The notes under the pieces are model-generated. The model had not been told where the DNA came from and did no database searches. It saw only the letters and a program-made list of their open reading frames with translations. Made by a program: the position numbers and the translations under genes. Of a stretch of 64,000 nucleotides of DNA, positions 17,389 to 27,879 are shown piece by piece. The stretch covers positions 62,001 to 126,000 of the forward strand of contig NZ_JOEI01000002.1 of the NCBI RefSeq assembly GCF_000718095.1, read 5' to 3'. Source of the DNA: Streptomyces scopuliridis RB72. GTDB lineage: Bacteria > Actinomycetota > Actinomycetes > Streptomycetales > Streptomycetaceae. Position 1 is the stretch's first letter; each line of letters begins with the position of its first letter.

Positions 17389-20300
17389 TGCGATCCGGAA
17401 CGGGCCTCCCCGCGACCTCGCCCGCGACCGGTGTGGCACAGGGGGTGTACGAGCAGGCCCTGCGCACCCCCGGGGCCATCGCGCTGGTCGACGGCGACCG
17501 GCGGCTCGACTACGCCGAACTCGACGCCACGGGCGCGGCGGTGGCCGAAGCGCTGCGCCGCGCCGGTGTCCGTCCCGGCCAGGCGGTGGCCCTGGCGCTG
17601 CCACGCTCCTGGCAGCTGGTCTGCGCCATGCTCGGCATCCTGCGGCTCGGCGCCCGGGTCGTACCGCTCGACGCGCAGAGCCCGCCGGAGCGCCGCCGCC
17701 ATATCCTGACGGACTCGGCCAGTGTGGCGGTGATCCATGACGGGACGGCCGCCCCGGACGCCCTGCCGGACTCCGTACAACCGCTCCCGGTGGCCGGGCT
17801 CCTGACGACGGGAGACGGTGAACAGACCGAGCCCGAGCCGCCGTTCACCGGCGCACCGGTCTCCTTCCTCTTCTACACCTCGGGAACGACGGGCCGTCCC
17901 AAGGGAGTCGAGGTACGGGACGCCGGCATCCTGCGCCTCGCCCGGCCCGGATACATCCGGCAGGCGGCGGGCGCGCGCTTCGCCTGTCTGTCCAACCCGG
18001 CGTTCGACGCGCTGAGTTTCGAGGTCTGGGTACCGCTGCTGACCGGCGGCTGCTGTGTGATCCTCGGCGACGAGGCCGTCCAGACACCGCACGAGCTGGC
18101 GGCGGCGCTGGTGCGCGAGCGTATCGACACAGCGTTCGTCACGGTGGCGCTCTTCAACGCGGTGGTCGACACCGTGCCCGACTGCTTCGCCGGGGTCGGG
18201 CAGGTCCTGGTGGGCGGTGAGCAGCTCAACGCCCGTCTGATACGCCGCTGGTACGGCCACAACACGGCGAGCGCCACCCAACTCCACAACGTCTACGGAC
18301 CGACGGAGTCGACCACCTTCGCGCTGTGCCACCCCATCCCCCGCGACTTCGACGGGGACCGGGTGCCGATCGGCCGGGCGCTGCCGGGCACGGACGTGCT
18401 GCTGGTGGTCCCCGGCACCACGCGTACGGCCGCGCCCGGTGAGACGGCCGAACTCCTGCTGGCCGGCGAGGGTCTCGCGGCCGGCTATCGCGCTCTGCCC
18501 GAGGAGACGGCGCGCCGCTTCGTCCGGCTCCCCTGGCACGACGGCGGCCGTACGCTCCACTACCGCACCGGCGACCTGGTACGCGCCGACGCCGACGGCC
18601 TGGTCGAGTACGTCGGCCGCGCCGACCGCCAGGTGAAGGTCCGGGGCTTCCGGATCGAACCCGGCGAGCTGGAACGGCGGATCGTCGCACACCCCGCCGT
18701 ACGCCAGGCGTACGTAGGCGTCCGCCGCGACGGCGAGCACGGACCCAACGAGCTGCTGGCCTATGTGGTGCTGGGCGAGGAACTGTCCTTCGAGGAGTTC
18801 GACCGCCATCTCGCGGCCGGGCTGCCGGCGTACATGCGACCGCACCACATCCATGTCGTGGACGCGCTCCCCCGTAACGCCAACGGCAAGGTCGACCAAG
18901 CCGCGTTGCTGCGCGCCGGCCATCGCCCCTGGCGGAGTCAGCACGGCCACGAACCGGCCGCCACCGCCTGGCAGCGCGAGGTGCTGGGCCTGGCCGCCGA
19001 GATCCTGGGGGTGCCGGAAGCGCGCCTCGACGACCGCTGGATCGCCGTCGGCGGCGACTCGCTCAAGGCCCTGCGGCTGCGTTTCGAGGTACGGCGGCGC
19101 TGGGGCTCCGAGCTGCCCCAGGCACTCGTCCTCGACGGGAACCTCGCCGGGATCGCCGAGGCGATCGACAGGGCCAGGAACAGGAACACGGGTGACTCGC
19201 CCTATCCGGTGCCGGCCGCCCCCACGGGAGCGCGTACGGCTCCGGCCACCAGCGAACAGCAGCGCCTGTGGCTCCTGCAACAGCGGACGCCGGGGTCCCG
19301 GGCCTACCACGTGGGACAGGTCTTCCGGCTGGAGGGGACGGTCGACGCGGTCGCGCTGCGGAGGTCGTTGCGGCGACTGGTGGAGCGTCACCCGGCGCTG
19401 CGTACGGGCTTCGAGGCGACGCCCGAGGGGCTGCGCCAGATCGTGGGCGAACCGTACGACCCGTGGACCGACCCCGAGCCGGAAGCACTCCGTGAGGACG
19501 GTGTGGACGGGGAGGCGGACGGCGAGGACATGGGCGGGCGGGCCCTCGCCGACCGGTTCTTCGGCCGTCCCTTCGATCTGGCCGAACCCCGGATGCTGCG
19601 CGCGAGTTGGCTGCCCCACGAGGGTGGCGGGCTGCTGTCGCTGCACCTGCACCACATCGCGGTCGACGGCTGGTCGCTCAGTGTGCTGCTGGCGGATATA
19701 TCGGCCGGGTACGCCGATGCTCTCCGGGGCGAGGACGCACCGGAGGCGATGGGTCCCGTACCCCCGTCCGGATCCGGGGCGCCCACCCCGCTCGACTACG
19801 CCGCCTGGCAGGCCGAGTGGTTCGCCGGCCCCGCCTACCTGGCCCAGCGCGCCGGGCTGCGCGCCCACTACGCCGGGCTGGACGAGACGGTCGGGCCTGA
19901 CGAATCGCTGACACCGGCCGGCTCCCGGCCGTCCTCGCGGGCGCGGCTGCTGCACACCTCGCTCGACGCCGTACGCCGCGCCGCCGTTGACCGGCTCTGC
20001 GTCGAACTGGGCCTGACACGCTTTCAGTTGCTGCTCGGGGTCTTCGCGTGGAGTCTGTACGGGGTGACCGGCCTGACCCGTCCGCGCGTCGCCGGTCCCG
20101 TGGCCAACCGGCCGGTGCGGGAGTTCGAGGCCAGTGTCGGCATGTTCGCCAATACCGTCCTGCTGCCGCTGACCGTCGCGCCGCGCGAGGAGCTGCGCGG
20201 CCAGTTGCTGCGCCTGGGCGCCGGTGCGCGGGAGGTGCTCGACCGGCAGGACGTGGCGCTGGCCGATGTACTGGCCGACCGCGAGACGGGCGCCGGCGGG

Positions 20301-23300
20301 GCGCCGCCGTTCGACTTCCTGTTCGTCCTGGAGAACACCGACTTCGGCGCGCTGGCGCTGCCGGACTGCACCTCCCGGCCGCTGTGGTGGGCACCGGCCG
20401 AGGCGAAGTGCCCGATGACGCTGTCCGTCGTCGAGCACCCGGATGGTCTCGACTGCCTGTGGGAGTACGCCGAGGACCACTTCGAGGCCGCCGAAGTCGA
20501 GGCGATGGCCGGTCTGTTCGGGCGCGCTCTGGATCTGCTCGCCGTCGGGGCGAGCGCGACCCCGGCCGAGCTGGCGGCTCCGTACCGCCGCGCGCTGCCC
20601 GAGCCCGGCCGCGCCGAGCCGGTGCCCCTGATCTGTACGACGGTGGCGGACGGCTTCGCGCGGCAGGTCGCGCGTACGCCCGGCGCGCCGGCCCTGATGA
20701 GCGGCGACGGCGCCATCAGCTACGCCGAACTCGACGCACGCGCGGCGGCGCTCGCCGCCGAGCTGCGGGCGGACCACGCGCTGCCGGAGGAGGGCGACCG
20801 GCCGTGCCATGTCGCGCTGTTCCTCGAACCCTCGGTCGAGCATGTGGTGGCGCTCCTGGCGCTGGCCCGGCTCAACCTGACCATCGTGCCGCTCGACCCG
20901 TCCTACCCCCCGGCGCTGCTGCGGCGGATCCTGGAGCAGGTGGAGCCGCTCTGCGTGCTGCTCCCGCCCGGCGGCGACGCGGCGTTCGACGCCGTCGATC
21001 CGGGCGGCACCGTACGGCACGTCGTCACCCTGTCGACCACCGGCGGCCCGTCCGCTCCGGCCGCTCCGCCCGCTTCGGCCCCGGCCTCGCACGACGGTGC
21101 CCGTCCGCTCTACACCCTGTTCACCTCGGGCTCCACCGGCACCCCGAAGGGTGTGCGGGTGTCGGACCGCACCCTGTGCAATCTGTTGCAGTGGCAGACG
21201 GAGTCGGGCGGTCTGGCGGCGCCCGCCGCCACCCAGCAGTTCTCCATGCTCTCCTTCGACGTGTCCTTCCAGGAGATCTTCGGCACCCTGTGGACCGGGG
21301 GGTGTCTGCATCTGGTGCGGCCCGGCTGGCGGCAGGACGCCCCCGCGCTCCTCGATCAGCTGGAATCGGCCGGTGTGGAGCGCGTCTTCATGCCCTACGT
21401 GGCGCTCCAGCTCCTCGCCGAGCACGCCGTACACCTGGGCAGATACCCCTCGCGACTGCGGGAGGTGGTGACGGCGGGCGAGCAGTTGGTGTGCACCGAC
21501 GCGATCCGCCGCTGGTTCGCGGGCATGCCGGGCGCGCGGCTGTTCAATCACTACGGTCCGACCGAGACGCATGTGGTGAGCGCCCTCTGTCTCGAAGGCG
21601 ACCCGGCGCGCTGGCCGGACCGCCCGGCCATCGGCCGGCCGGTGGCGGGCGCGGTGCTGCGGGTGGTGGACGGGGCGGGTGAGCCCGCGCCGCCCGGCCG
21701 CACGGGTGACCTGCTGATCGGCGGCACGATGGCCGCCCGCTGCTATCTGGGCGATACGGAGCTCAACACCACGCGCTTCGTGGAGTTGCCCGGCCTCGGG
21801 CTCTTCTACCGCAGCGGCGACCGCGCGAGCTTCGACCGGGAGGGCCTGCTGCACTACCGGGGCCGGGACGACGATCAGATCAAGCTGAGCGGACACCGGC
21901 TGGAGCTGGGAGAGGTCGAGGCGGCGCTGCTGCGCCACCCGGAGATCGTCCAGGCGGTGGTGGTACGTGACGGCGACGAGCTGGTGGCCTGCCTCCAGCA
22001 CCGCGACCGGACGCCGGGGCAGACACCGGACCTGACCCTGACCGCCCGGTCTCTTACAGCCCATCTGGCGCCCCTTCTGCCGCCCCATGTACGGATCAAC
22101 CGCTTTCGGCTGCTGACCGCCCTGCCGCGTACCCCCAGCGGCAAGCTGGACCGCGCCGCCGCCCTGCGCGCTCCGGGCGAGGAGCTGCGCCGTGACCCCG
22201 ACGCGGCGGCCGTCCCCGCGGGCGTCCCGTCGAACCCGCTCTCGCCGCAAGAGGCCCGGCTGGCAGAGGCGTTCGAGGCGGTGACCGGCTCGGCCATCGG
22301 CCCCGATCAGACCTTCTTCGACACCGGCGCGTCGAGCCTGGGACTGATGCGCTTCCACTTGCGCTGCACCGCCGAACTGGGCCTGCGCTTCACCGTCGCC
22401 GACCTGTTCGAACACGTCACGCTCCGCGCGCTGGCGCGCTTCCTCGACGGGCGGGCACCGCGGTACGACACGAACCACGCCACCACGGCGGCTGCGGGCG
22501 ACGAACCGATCGCCGTCATCGGCATGGCGGTACGGCTGCCCGGCGCCCCGGACCTGTCCGCCTTCTGGGACATGGTGAAGGCGGGCGGCAGCGGTATCGA
22601 GCACTTCGACGCCCCCGACGGCGTCATCGGCGCGCGCAGCCAGATGGACGGTCTGCTGGCGTTCGACCCGGACCACTTCGGCATCAGCCGGCAGGAGGCC
22701 AGGCTGATGGACCCCCAGCAGCGCCATCTGCTGATGAGCTGTGCCGACGCGCTGGCGCACGCCGGAATCGCCGACCCCTCCGCCCGGCGCGTCGGGCTGA
22801 TCGCCGGTGCCGGTGAGAACACCTACTTCCAGGCCATGCTGCGCGAGGCCGACCCCGGGCAGCTGCCCGACGGCTTCCAGCTGGCCCTGCACCACGAGAA
22901 GGACTTCCTCGCGACGAAGGCCGCCTACCACCTGGGCCTGACGGGGCCCGCCTTCACCGCCCAGGCGGCGTGCGCCAGTTCACTGGTCGCCGTCCACCTC
23001 GCCGCCGGGCTGCTGCGCCAGGGAGACGCCGACGTGATGCTGGCCGGCGGGGTGCTGGTCGATACGGAGCTGACCGACGGATACCGCTACCGGCCGCAGC
23101 ACATCTTCTCCGTGGACGGCCACTGCCGGGCCTTCAGCGACGACGCGAGCGGCACCATCGGCGCCAGCGGTGTCGGCGTGGTGGTGCTCAAGCCCCTGAG
23201 ACTGGCCAGGCGCGACGGCGACACCGTCTACTCGCTGATCACCGGCTCGGCTCTCAACAACGACGGCTCCGACAAGCTCGGTTACAGCGCGCCCTCGCTC

Positions 23301-26300
23301 TCCGGTCAACGTGAGGTGATCCGCGCCGCCCTGCGCCGCGGCGGCCGGAGCGGGGCCGACCTCGGCTATGTCGAGGCCCATGGCACCGGCACCCGGCTGG
23401 GCGACCCGGTCGAGGTCGGCGCGCTGCGGCAGGCGTTCGACCTGGCGGAATCCGGTCGCTGCGCGCTGACCTCGGTCAAGAGCCAGATAGGTCATCTGGG
23501 AGCGGCAGCCGGCGTGGTCGGGCTGGTGCGTGCCACGCTCGCCGTGCACCACGGCCTCATTCCGCCGCACGCCGATTTCCACGCCCTCAATCCCCGGATC
23601 GGCCCTGACCCGACGCCGTTCTACATCCCGACCGAGGCGCGGCCCTGGCCCGCCGGGCGTGACCGGGTGGCGGCGGTCAGCAGTTTCGGCATCGGTGGCA
23701 CCAACGCCCATGTGCTCCTCGAAGCCGATGAGCCGGATGGTGCTTTCGCGCCGGTCGCCACCGAACCCTGCCTGGTGCTGTCGAGCAGCAGCGAGGCCGG
23801 TCTGCGTATGGACGCCGCCCGGATCGCCGACTATCTGACGGCCCGTCCCGAGGCGTACGGGACGGTGCTGCGCCATCTCCAGGCGGGCCGGCCGGCGCGG
23901 CGCCTGCGGATCGCGGCGGTCTGCCCGGACGCGTCGACCGCGGTGGAGTGGCTGCGTACGGCGGTTCCGGCCTCCGGCACCGTCGCCGTCACCGTCACTG
24001 AAGAGCCGGCCGGGGAATCGGTCGCGGCGGTGGGACGGCCGGCGCAGGACCTGGCCGACGCGTGGCGGGCCGGACGGCGGATCGACTGGCCGGCCGGGCC
24101 CGCGCAGGCGCCCTGGGACTTCCCGCCGCCCGCCTTCGAGCTGGCGGAGTACGACTTCGCGCGCGCCACGCGGCCGGCGAGCCCGATCGATCCGGCGGGC
24201 GGCGAGGGACCACGACGGCTTCCGGAGGCCGACTGGCTGCGTCAGCCCCACTGGGTACGGCTGCGCCGCGCCGCCCCCGCAACCGCGTCGCGTACCTCCC
24301 GTCTGCTGGCGGTGCTGACGGACCGTCCGGCGCCGCCCGAAACGGTCCGCGCCTTCGAGGCGGTCTACGCCCGTGTCGTACGGGTCAGCGCGGCCGGTGC
24401 CTTCGCCCGGCGGGGCGATGACGTATTCGAGGTCGACCCGTCCGACCACGTATCGGTGCGCCAGTTGCTCGACGCCCTCGCCGAAGCGGGCCGGGACGGC
24501 ATCGACTGGCTGCACGCGCTGCCACTCGCTGTCGAGGGCCCGGTCGGTTCCGGCACGCTGGCGCACGCCCAGCGGGCGTGCCTCGACGCGCCGGCCGCGC
24601 TGGTGCGGGCGGTGGCCGACGGGCCCGGGGCACCGGACGTGCGACCGTGGTGGCTGTCGTACCGCGCCAAACCCGTCGACGGCTCCGTACTGCGGCCGGA
24701 ACTGAACCTGCTGGCCGGTGCCGTCGAGGTGGCACCGCAGGAAGGTCCGGTGGACGGCCACTGGCTGGACCTCCCCGGCGCCGATCTGGCGGACTGGGCT
24801 CCACGACTGGCCGCGTTGCTGGCTGACGCGGACGCCGATACGGACGACGAGACGGACGCCGGTCCCAACACCGGCCCCGGGGCCCGGCTGCCGAGACAGC
24901 TCGCACTGCGCCAGGGCTACTGGTGGGAGCAGATCACGCTGCCGGTGTCCCCGGCCGGCGTCACCCCCGTGGCGCTGCCGGCCGAGGAGGGCGTCCATCT
25001 GATTCTGGGCGGCACGGGCGGCATCGGCACCGCCCTCGCGGCCTGGCTCCTTGAGCGGACCGACGGCCGGGTCCTGCTGCTGGCCAGAACCTCCCGCCTC
25101 CCGGAGGAACTGGCGCCCTGGACCGACCGGGTCGAGCTGATCGAGGCGGACCTCGGCGCGTCGGCGCCCGAGGAGATCATGTCCCGGATCGGCCGGCGGA
25201 CGGCGCGGCTCGACTGTGTGGTCCACGCGGCCGGCGTGGCGGCCGGCGGTCTGCTCGTACGGCGTGACGCCACCGCGATGCGGGAGGCAACGGCGGCCAA
25301 GGTACAAGGCGCCCTGCTGATGGAGCAGTTGATCGAGCGTTACCGGCCGACGGTCGCGGTCTACTGTTCGTCGATGTCGGCGCTGCTCGGCGGCGTCGGC
25401 CAGTTCGACTACACCGCCGCCAACGCTCTTCTCGACGGTTTCGCCCACCACCGGTCGGGCGACGCCGAGACCACCGCGCGGATCAGCGTCAACTGGGATG
25501 TGTGGCGCGAGGCCGGGATGGCGCTGCGGGCGCCCCTGTCCGACGCCCGCCATCAGGCGCATCTGTCGGTCGGTCTGACGGTGGACGAGGGAAAGCGGCT
25601 GTTCGCGCGAGCGGTCGGGCTGCAATTGCCTCAGCTCCTCGTCTCGACGACCAATCTGGACGAGTCCCGCGTGTTCTACGCGGCACCAGCGGCATCGGCG
25701 GCATCTGTCGCGGATTTCGGCCGGGCCACGGACACGGCGGCGGGTCTTCTCACCGAGCGGTTGTCCGAATGGGTGGGCGTCGACCAACTCGACCCGGACG
25801 TACCGCTCTACGACCTGGGCGCGGATTCGCTGACGATGCTGGATCTGATCAGCGAGGTCAAACGGCACTTCGGTGTCGAACTCGAACTGTCGTGGCTCAG
25901 CCACCGGGTCTCGCTCAACGAGATCCTGACACGACTCGACCGGGCGACCCCCGCCGAGGCAGCGGCCGGATCGGTCGTGGCGGAGGACGTGGCCCTGGAG
26001 GTCTGGCAGGAGGGCACCGGACGCGAGGTGCTCTGCCTGGTGCACCCCGTCGGCGGTGACATCCAGGCGTACCGCTCACTGGTGTCCGCCCTCGACCCCC
26101 GGCTGACCGTCTGTCTCATCGCCGACCCCGCGCTGCGGCGGCCCGTATCGCCGGCCTGGACCCTGGCCGAACGGGCCCGGCGGTACCGCGCCGCGCTGCT
26201 CGCGCGCTTCCCCGACACGGCCTGGCGCCCACGGCTGGCCGGCTGGTCGTTCGGTGCCTGGGTGGCGGCCGAGATGGCCGCGGAGGCGGAGGCGGCCGGA

Positions 26301-26747
26301 CGGCCCGTGGAGGCGCTGCATCTGCTCGACCCGCCGCCGCCAGGTGCCGGAGGGCTGTTCCAGGCGTACGACGAGACGCAGCTCGAAGCGGTGTTCGCGG
26401 CCGAACTCGGCGACAGCGGGGGCGCGTCGGCCGGTGAGCACGCGCGGGCCTATGCCGAGCGGCTCGCCCACTGCTGCCGGGCCAATCTGCTCAGCATGGC
26501 CGAGCACCGGGTGCGGCGGCTCGCCGTCACGCCGAGCCGGCTGTGGCTGGCGGAGCGGCCGGTGGCGGGCATGCCGTCGCTCGGCTCCCCGGAGGAACAG
26601 TGGGCGCTCTGGCGGCCGTACCTCCCGGAGCCCACCTCCTGGCACCGGCTCGACACCACGCACTACGGCGTCGTCCGGCCGCCGTATGTGCGGGCGGTGG
26701 CCGAGGCGATCAACGCGGCCTCGTACGACGCGCCCGAGCACCGCTGA
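17385..26747 (+). CDS. hybrid NRPS-PKS, A-PCP-C-A-PCP-KS-(no AT)-KR-ACP-TE
   Basis: 3120 residues. A1 about 10-510, pocket D-A-F-F-L-G-V-T-F (Ile/Val-like); PCP1 GGDSL near 557; C domain HHIAVDG near 755; A2 about 1075-1595 with FDVSFQE, ITAGEQ-like VVTAGEQ and NHYGPTETHVV, pocket D-V-Q-F-V-A-H-V-V, close to the classic proline code; PCP2 near 1645; KS from about 1706 with Cys1863 and EAHGTGT near 1996. After a KS-AT-type linker (LVLSS) the chain passes straight to the post-AT segment WRAGRRIDWP: no GHSxGE acyltransferase. KR has GGTGGIG near 2539 and Tyr2676; ACP LGADSL near 2813; TE GWSFG near 2953. Predicted product: branched amino acid-Pro-C2 with ketoreduction, i.e. a detoxinine-like unit. 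Malonyl loading must come in trans. Confidence 0.93.
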   Translation: MMRSGTGLPATSPATGVAQGVYEQALRTPGAIALVDGDRRLDYAELDATGAAVAEALRRAGVRPGQAVALALPRSWQLVCAMLGILRLGARVVPLDAQSPPERRRHILTDSASVAVIHDGTAAPDALPDSVQPLPVAGLLTTGDGEQTEPEPPFTGAPVSFLFYTSGTTGRPKGVEVRDAGILRLARPGYIRQAAGARFACLSNPAFDALSFEVWVPLLTGGCCVILGDEAVQTPHELAAALVRERIDTAFVTVALFNAVVDTVPDCFAGVGQVLVGGEQLNARLIRRWYGHNTASATQLHNVYGPTESTTFALCHPIPRDFDGDRVPIGRALPGTDVLLVVPGTTRTAAPGETAELLLAGEGLAAGYRALPEETARRFVRLPWHDGGRTLHYRTGDLVRADADGLVEYVGRADRQVKVRGFRIEPGELERRIVAHPAVRQAYVGVRRDGEHGPNELLAYVVLGEELSFEEFDRHLAAGLPAYMRPHHIHVVDALPRNANGKVDQAALLRAGHRPWRSQHGHEPAATAWQREVLGLAAEILGVPEARLDDRWIAVGGDSLKALRLRFEVRRRWGSELPQALVLDGNLAGIAEAIDRARNRNTGDSPYPVPAAPTGARTAPATSEQQRLWLLQQRTPGSRAYHVGQVFRLEGTVDAVALRRSLRRLVERHPALRTGFEATPEGLRQIVGEPYDPWTDPEPEALREDGVDGEADGEDMGGRALADRFFGRPFDLAEPRMLRASWLPHEGGGLLSLHLHHIAVDGWSLSVLLADISAGYADALRGEDAPEAMGPVPPSGSGAPTPLDYAAWQAEWFAGPAYLAQRAGLRAHYAGLDETVGPDESLTPAGSRPSSRARLLHTSLDAVRRAAVDRLCVELGLTRFQLLLGVFAWSLYGVTGLTRPRVAGPVANRPVREFEASVGMFANTVLLPLTVAPREELRGQLLRLGAGAREVLDRQDVALADVLADRETGAGGAPPFDFLFVLENTDFGALALPDCTSRPLWWAPAEAKCPMTLSVVEHPDGLDCLWEYAEDHFEAAEVEAMAGLFGRALDLLAVGASATPAELAAPYRRALPEPGRAEPVPLICTTVADGFARQVARTPGAPALMSGDGAISYAELDARAAALAAELRADHALPEEGDRPCHVALFLEPSVEHVVALLALARLNLTIVPLDPSYPPALLRRILEQVEPLCVLLPPGGDAAFDAVDPGGTVRHVVTLSTTGGPSAPAAPPASAPASHDGARPLYTLFTSGSTGTPKGVRVSDRTLCNLLQWQTESGGLAAPAATQQFSMLSFDVSFQEIFGTLWTGGCLHLVRPGWRQDAPALLDQLESAGVERVFMPYVALQLLAEHAVHLGRYPSRLREVVTAGEQLVCTDAIRRWFAGMPGARLFNHYGPTETHVVSALCLEGDPARWPDRPAIGRPVAGAVLRVVDGAGEPAPPGRTGDLLIGGTMAARCYLGDTELNTTRFVELPGLGLFYRSGDRASFDREGLLHYRGRDDDQIKLSGHRLELGEVEAALLRHPEIVQAVVVRDGDELVACLQHRDRTPGQTPDLTLTARSLTAHLAPLLPPHVRINRFRLLTALPRTPSGKLDRAAALRAPGEELRRDPDAAAVPAGVPSNPLSPQEARLAEAFEAVTGSAIGPDQTFFDTGASSLGLMRFHLRCTAELGLRFTVADLFEHVTLRALARFLDGRAPRYDTNHATTAAAGDEPIAVIGMAVRLPGAPDLSAFWDMVKAGGSGIEHFDAPDGVIGARSQMDGLLAFDPDHFGISRQEARLMDPQQRHLLMSCADALAHAGIADPSARRVGLIAGAGENTYFQAMLREADPGQLPDGFQLALHHEKDFLATKAAYHLGLTGPAFTAQAACASSLVAVHLAAGLLRQGDADVMLAGGVLVDTELTDGYRYRPQHIFSVDGHCRAFSDDASGTIGASGVGVVVLKPLRLARRDGDTVYSLITGSALNNDGSDKLGYSAPSLSGQREVIRAALRRGGRSGADLGYVEAHGTGTRLGDPVEVGALRQAFDLAESGRCALTSVKSQIGHLGAAAGVVGLVRATLAVHHGLIPPHADFHALNPRIGPDPTPFYIPTEARPWPAGRDRVAAVSSFGIGGTNAHVLLEADEPDGAFAPVATEPCLVLSSSSEAGLRMDAARIADYLTARPEAYGTVLRHLQAGRPARRLRIAAVCPDASTAVEWLRTAVPASGTVAVTVTEEPAGESVAAVGRPAQDLADAWRAGRRIDWPAGPAQAPWDFPPPAFELAEYDFARATRPASPIDPAGGEGPRRLPEADWLRQPHWVRLRRAAPATASRTSRLLAVLTDRPAPPETVRAFEAVYARVVRVSAAGAFARRGDDVFEVDPSDHVSVRQLLDALAEAGRDGIDWLHALPLAVEGPVGSGTLAHAQRACLDAPAALVRAVADGPGAPDVRPWWLSYRAKPVDGSVLRPELNLLAGAVEVAPQEGPVDGHWLDLPGADLADWAPRLAALLADADADTDDETDAGPNTGPGARLPRQLALRQGYWWEQITLPVSPAGVTPVALPAEEGVHLILGGTGGIGTALAAWLLERTDGRVLLLARTSRLPEELAPWTDRVELIEADLGASAPEEIMSRIGRRTARLDCVVHAAGVAAGGLLVRRDATAMREATAAKVQGALLMEQLIERYRPTVAVYCSSMSALLGGVGQFDYTAANALLDGFAHHRSGDAETTARISVNWDVWREAGMALRAPLSDARHQAHLSVGLTVDEGKRLFARAVGLQLPQLLVSTTNLDESRVFYAAPAASAASVADFGRATDTAAGLLTERLSEWVGVDQLDPDVPLYDLGADSLTMLDLISEVKRHFGVELELSWLSHRVSLNEILTRLDRATPAEAAAGSVVAEDVALEVWQEGTGREVLCLVHPVGGDIQAYRSLVSALDPRLTVCLIADPALRRPVSPAWTLAERARRYRAALLARFPDTAWRPRLAGWSFGAWVAAEMAAEAEAAGRPVEALHLLDPPPPGAGGLFQAYDETQLEAVFAAELGDSGGASAGEHARAYAERLAHCCRANLLSMAEHRVRRLAVTPSRLWLAERPVAGMPSLGSPEEQWALWRPYLPEPTSWHRLDTTHYGVVRPPYVRAVAEAINAASYDAPEHR

Positions 26748-26956
26748 TCGCGTCGGCGTGGAGACGTTGCGTCTCGGTCCCGCCGCCGGCCCCTCGGCCG
26801 GGGAGGGCGCCTCTGCCCGACCGGCCACCGACACCGGCCGACTCACCCCACCCGCCGTCCGCCCCGCCCGCCCCGCCGACCCGCCGACCTGCTGGCCCGC
26901 GGGCTTTAGCGCGTGCGGAGACCCAAACCAGTTTTCCCACCTCACAGGAGGACGTT

Positions 26957-27829
26957 GTGGAGCAGTACGAACTGGACGCCCTGGAACGCGTCACCTCACG
27001 CCCCCCGAGGGAGTACCGGACGATCGAGGTCGACTCCCTCACACCCGTCATAGGCGCCGAGGTCTCGGGCGTCGACCTCTCCAAGGAGCTGTCGGCGGAG
27101 CAACTGGGCGAGGTGAAGACGGCGTTCCTCGACCACCATGTCCTGGTCTTCCGCGACCAGATCCTCACACAGGAGGACCACAAGCGCTTCGCCGGTCACT
27201 TCGGCGAGCTGCGCCCGGTGAACCCGCCGCCGGAGGAAGGCGATCCCTACATCCTGGAGATCAGCACCACCGCCGAGGCGGCGAACGTGGCGGGCAACGG
27301 CTGGCACGCCGACGGCACCGCCGACGCGGAACCGTCGCTGGGCTCGATGCTCTACCTCACCCGCGTACCGGAGCCGGGCAGTGGAGGCGACACGCTGTTC
27401 GCCAATATGCATCTGGCCTACGAGATGCTCTCGCCGGCCATGCGCGAACTCCTGGACGGCATGACCGCCATCCATGACGGTCTCATCGCCTTTCAGGGCC
27501 ACACCCCGCCGCCGGGATATGTGATCCCCAAGAGCGAACACCCGCTGGTGGTGCGTCACCCCGAGACCGACCGGCCGATCCTCTACGTCAACAGGGCTTA
27601 TACCGGGCGGATACCGCAGCTGTCGTCCGACGAGAGCCGGGCTGTGCTCGACATGCTGTTCGACGTGGTGCCGAACCGGCCGCTGCTGAGCTGCCGCGTC
27701 CGGTGGAGCCCCAACACGCTGGTGTTCTGGGACAACCGCTGCGTGCAGCACCACGCGACGTACGACTACTACCCGTTCACCCGCTACGGGCAGCGGGTCG
27801 CCATCAACGGCGGCCCGCTCAAGGGTTAG
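26957..27829 (+). CDS. TauD/TfdA-family Fe(II)/2-oxoglutarate dioxygenase
   Basis: 290 residues. It has the iron-binding facial triad of the taurine dioxygenase family: HxD in WHADGT, a distal His in CVQHHATYDY, and an Arg downstream in TRYGQR for 2-oxoglutarate. The protein starts at GTG, with an excellent Shine-Dalgarno AGGAGG five bases upstream. It follows the hybrid synthase by about 210 bases in the same orientation and ends at a strong hairpin. A TauD homologue is one of the conserved genes of detoxin/rimosamide clusters, where it is linked to hydroxylation of the proline-derived unit. That role is likely here and fits the proline-type A2 domain. Confidence 0.93.
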   Translation: MEQYELDALERVTSRPPREYRTIEVDSLTPVIGAEVSGVDLSKELSAEQLGEVKTAFLDHHVLVFRDQILTQEDHKRFAGHFGELRPVNPPPEEGDPYILEISTTAEAANVAGNGWHADGTADAEPSLGSMLYLTRVPEPGSGGDTLFANMHLAYEMLSPAMRELLDGMTAIHDGLIAFQGHTPPPGYVIPKSEHPLVVRHPETDRPILYVNRAYTGRIPQLSSDESRAVLDMLFDVVPNRPLLSCRVRWSPNTLVFWDNRCVQHHATYDYYPFTRYGQRVAINGGPLKG

Positions 27830-27833
27830 TGGT

Positions 27834-27879
27834 CCTGTCCGGCGGATCTGCGCGGACCGGCGGAGATCCGCCGGACAGG
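27834..27879. terminator. strong hairpin closing the NRPS operon
   Basis: A perfect 16-bp inverted repeat (27834-27849 with 27864-27879, arms CCTGTCCGGCGGATCT and its complement) around a 14-base loop, starting five bases after the dioxygenase stop codon. This is the expected position and strength for a rho-independent-like terminator. Confidence 0.85.
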
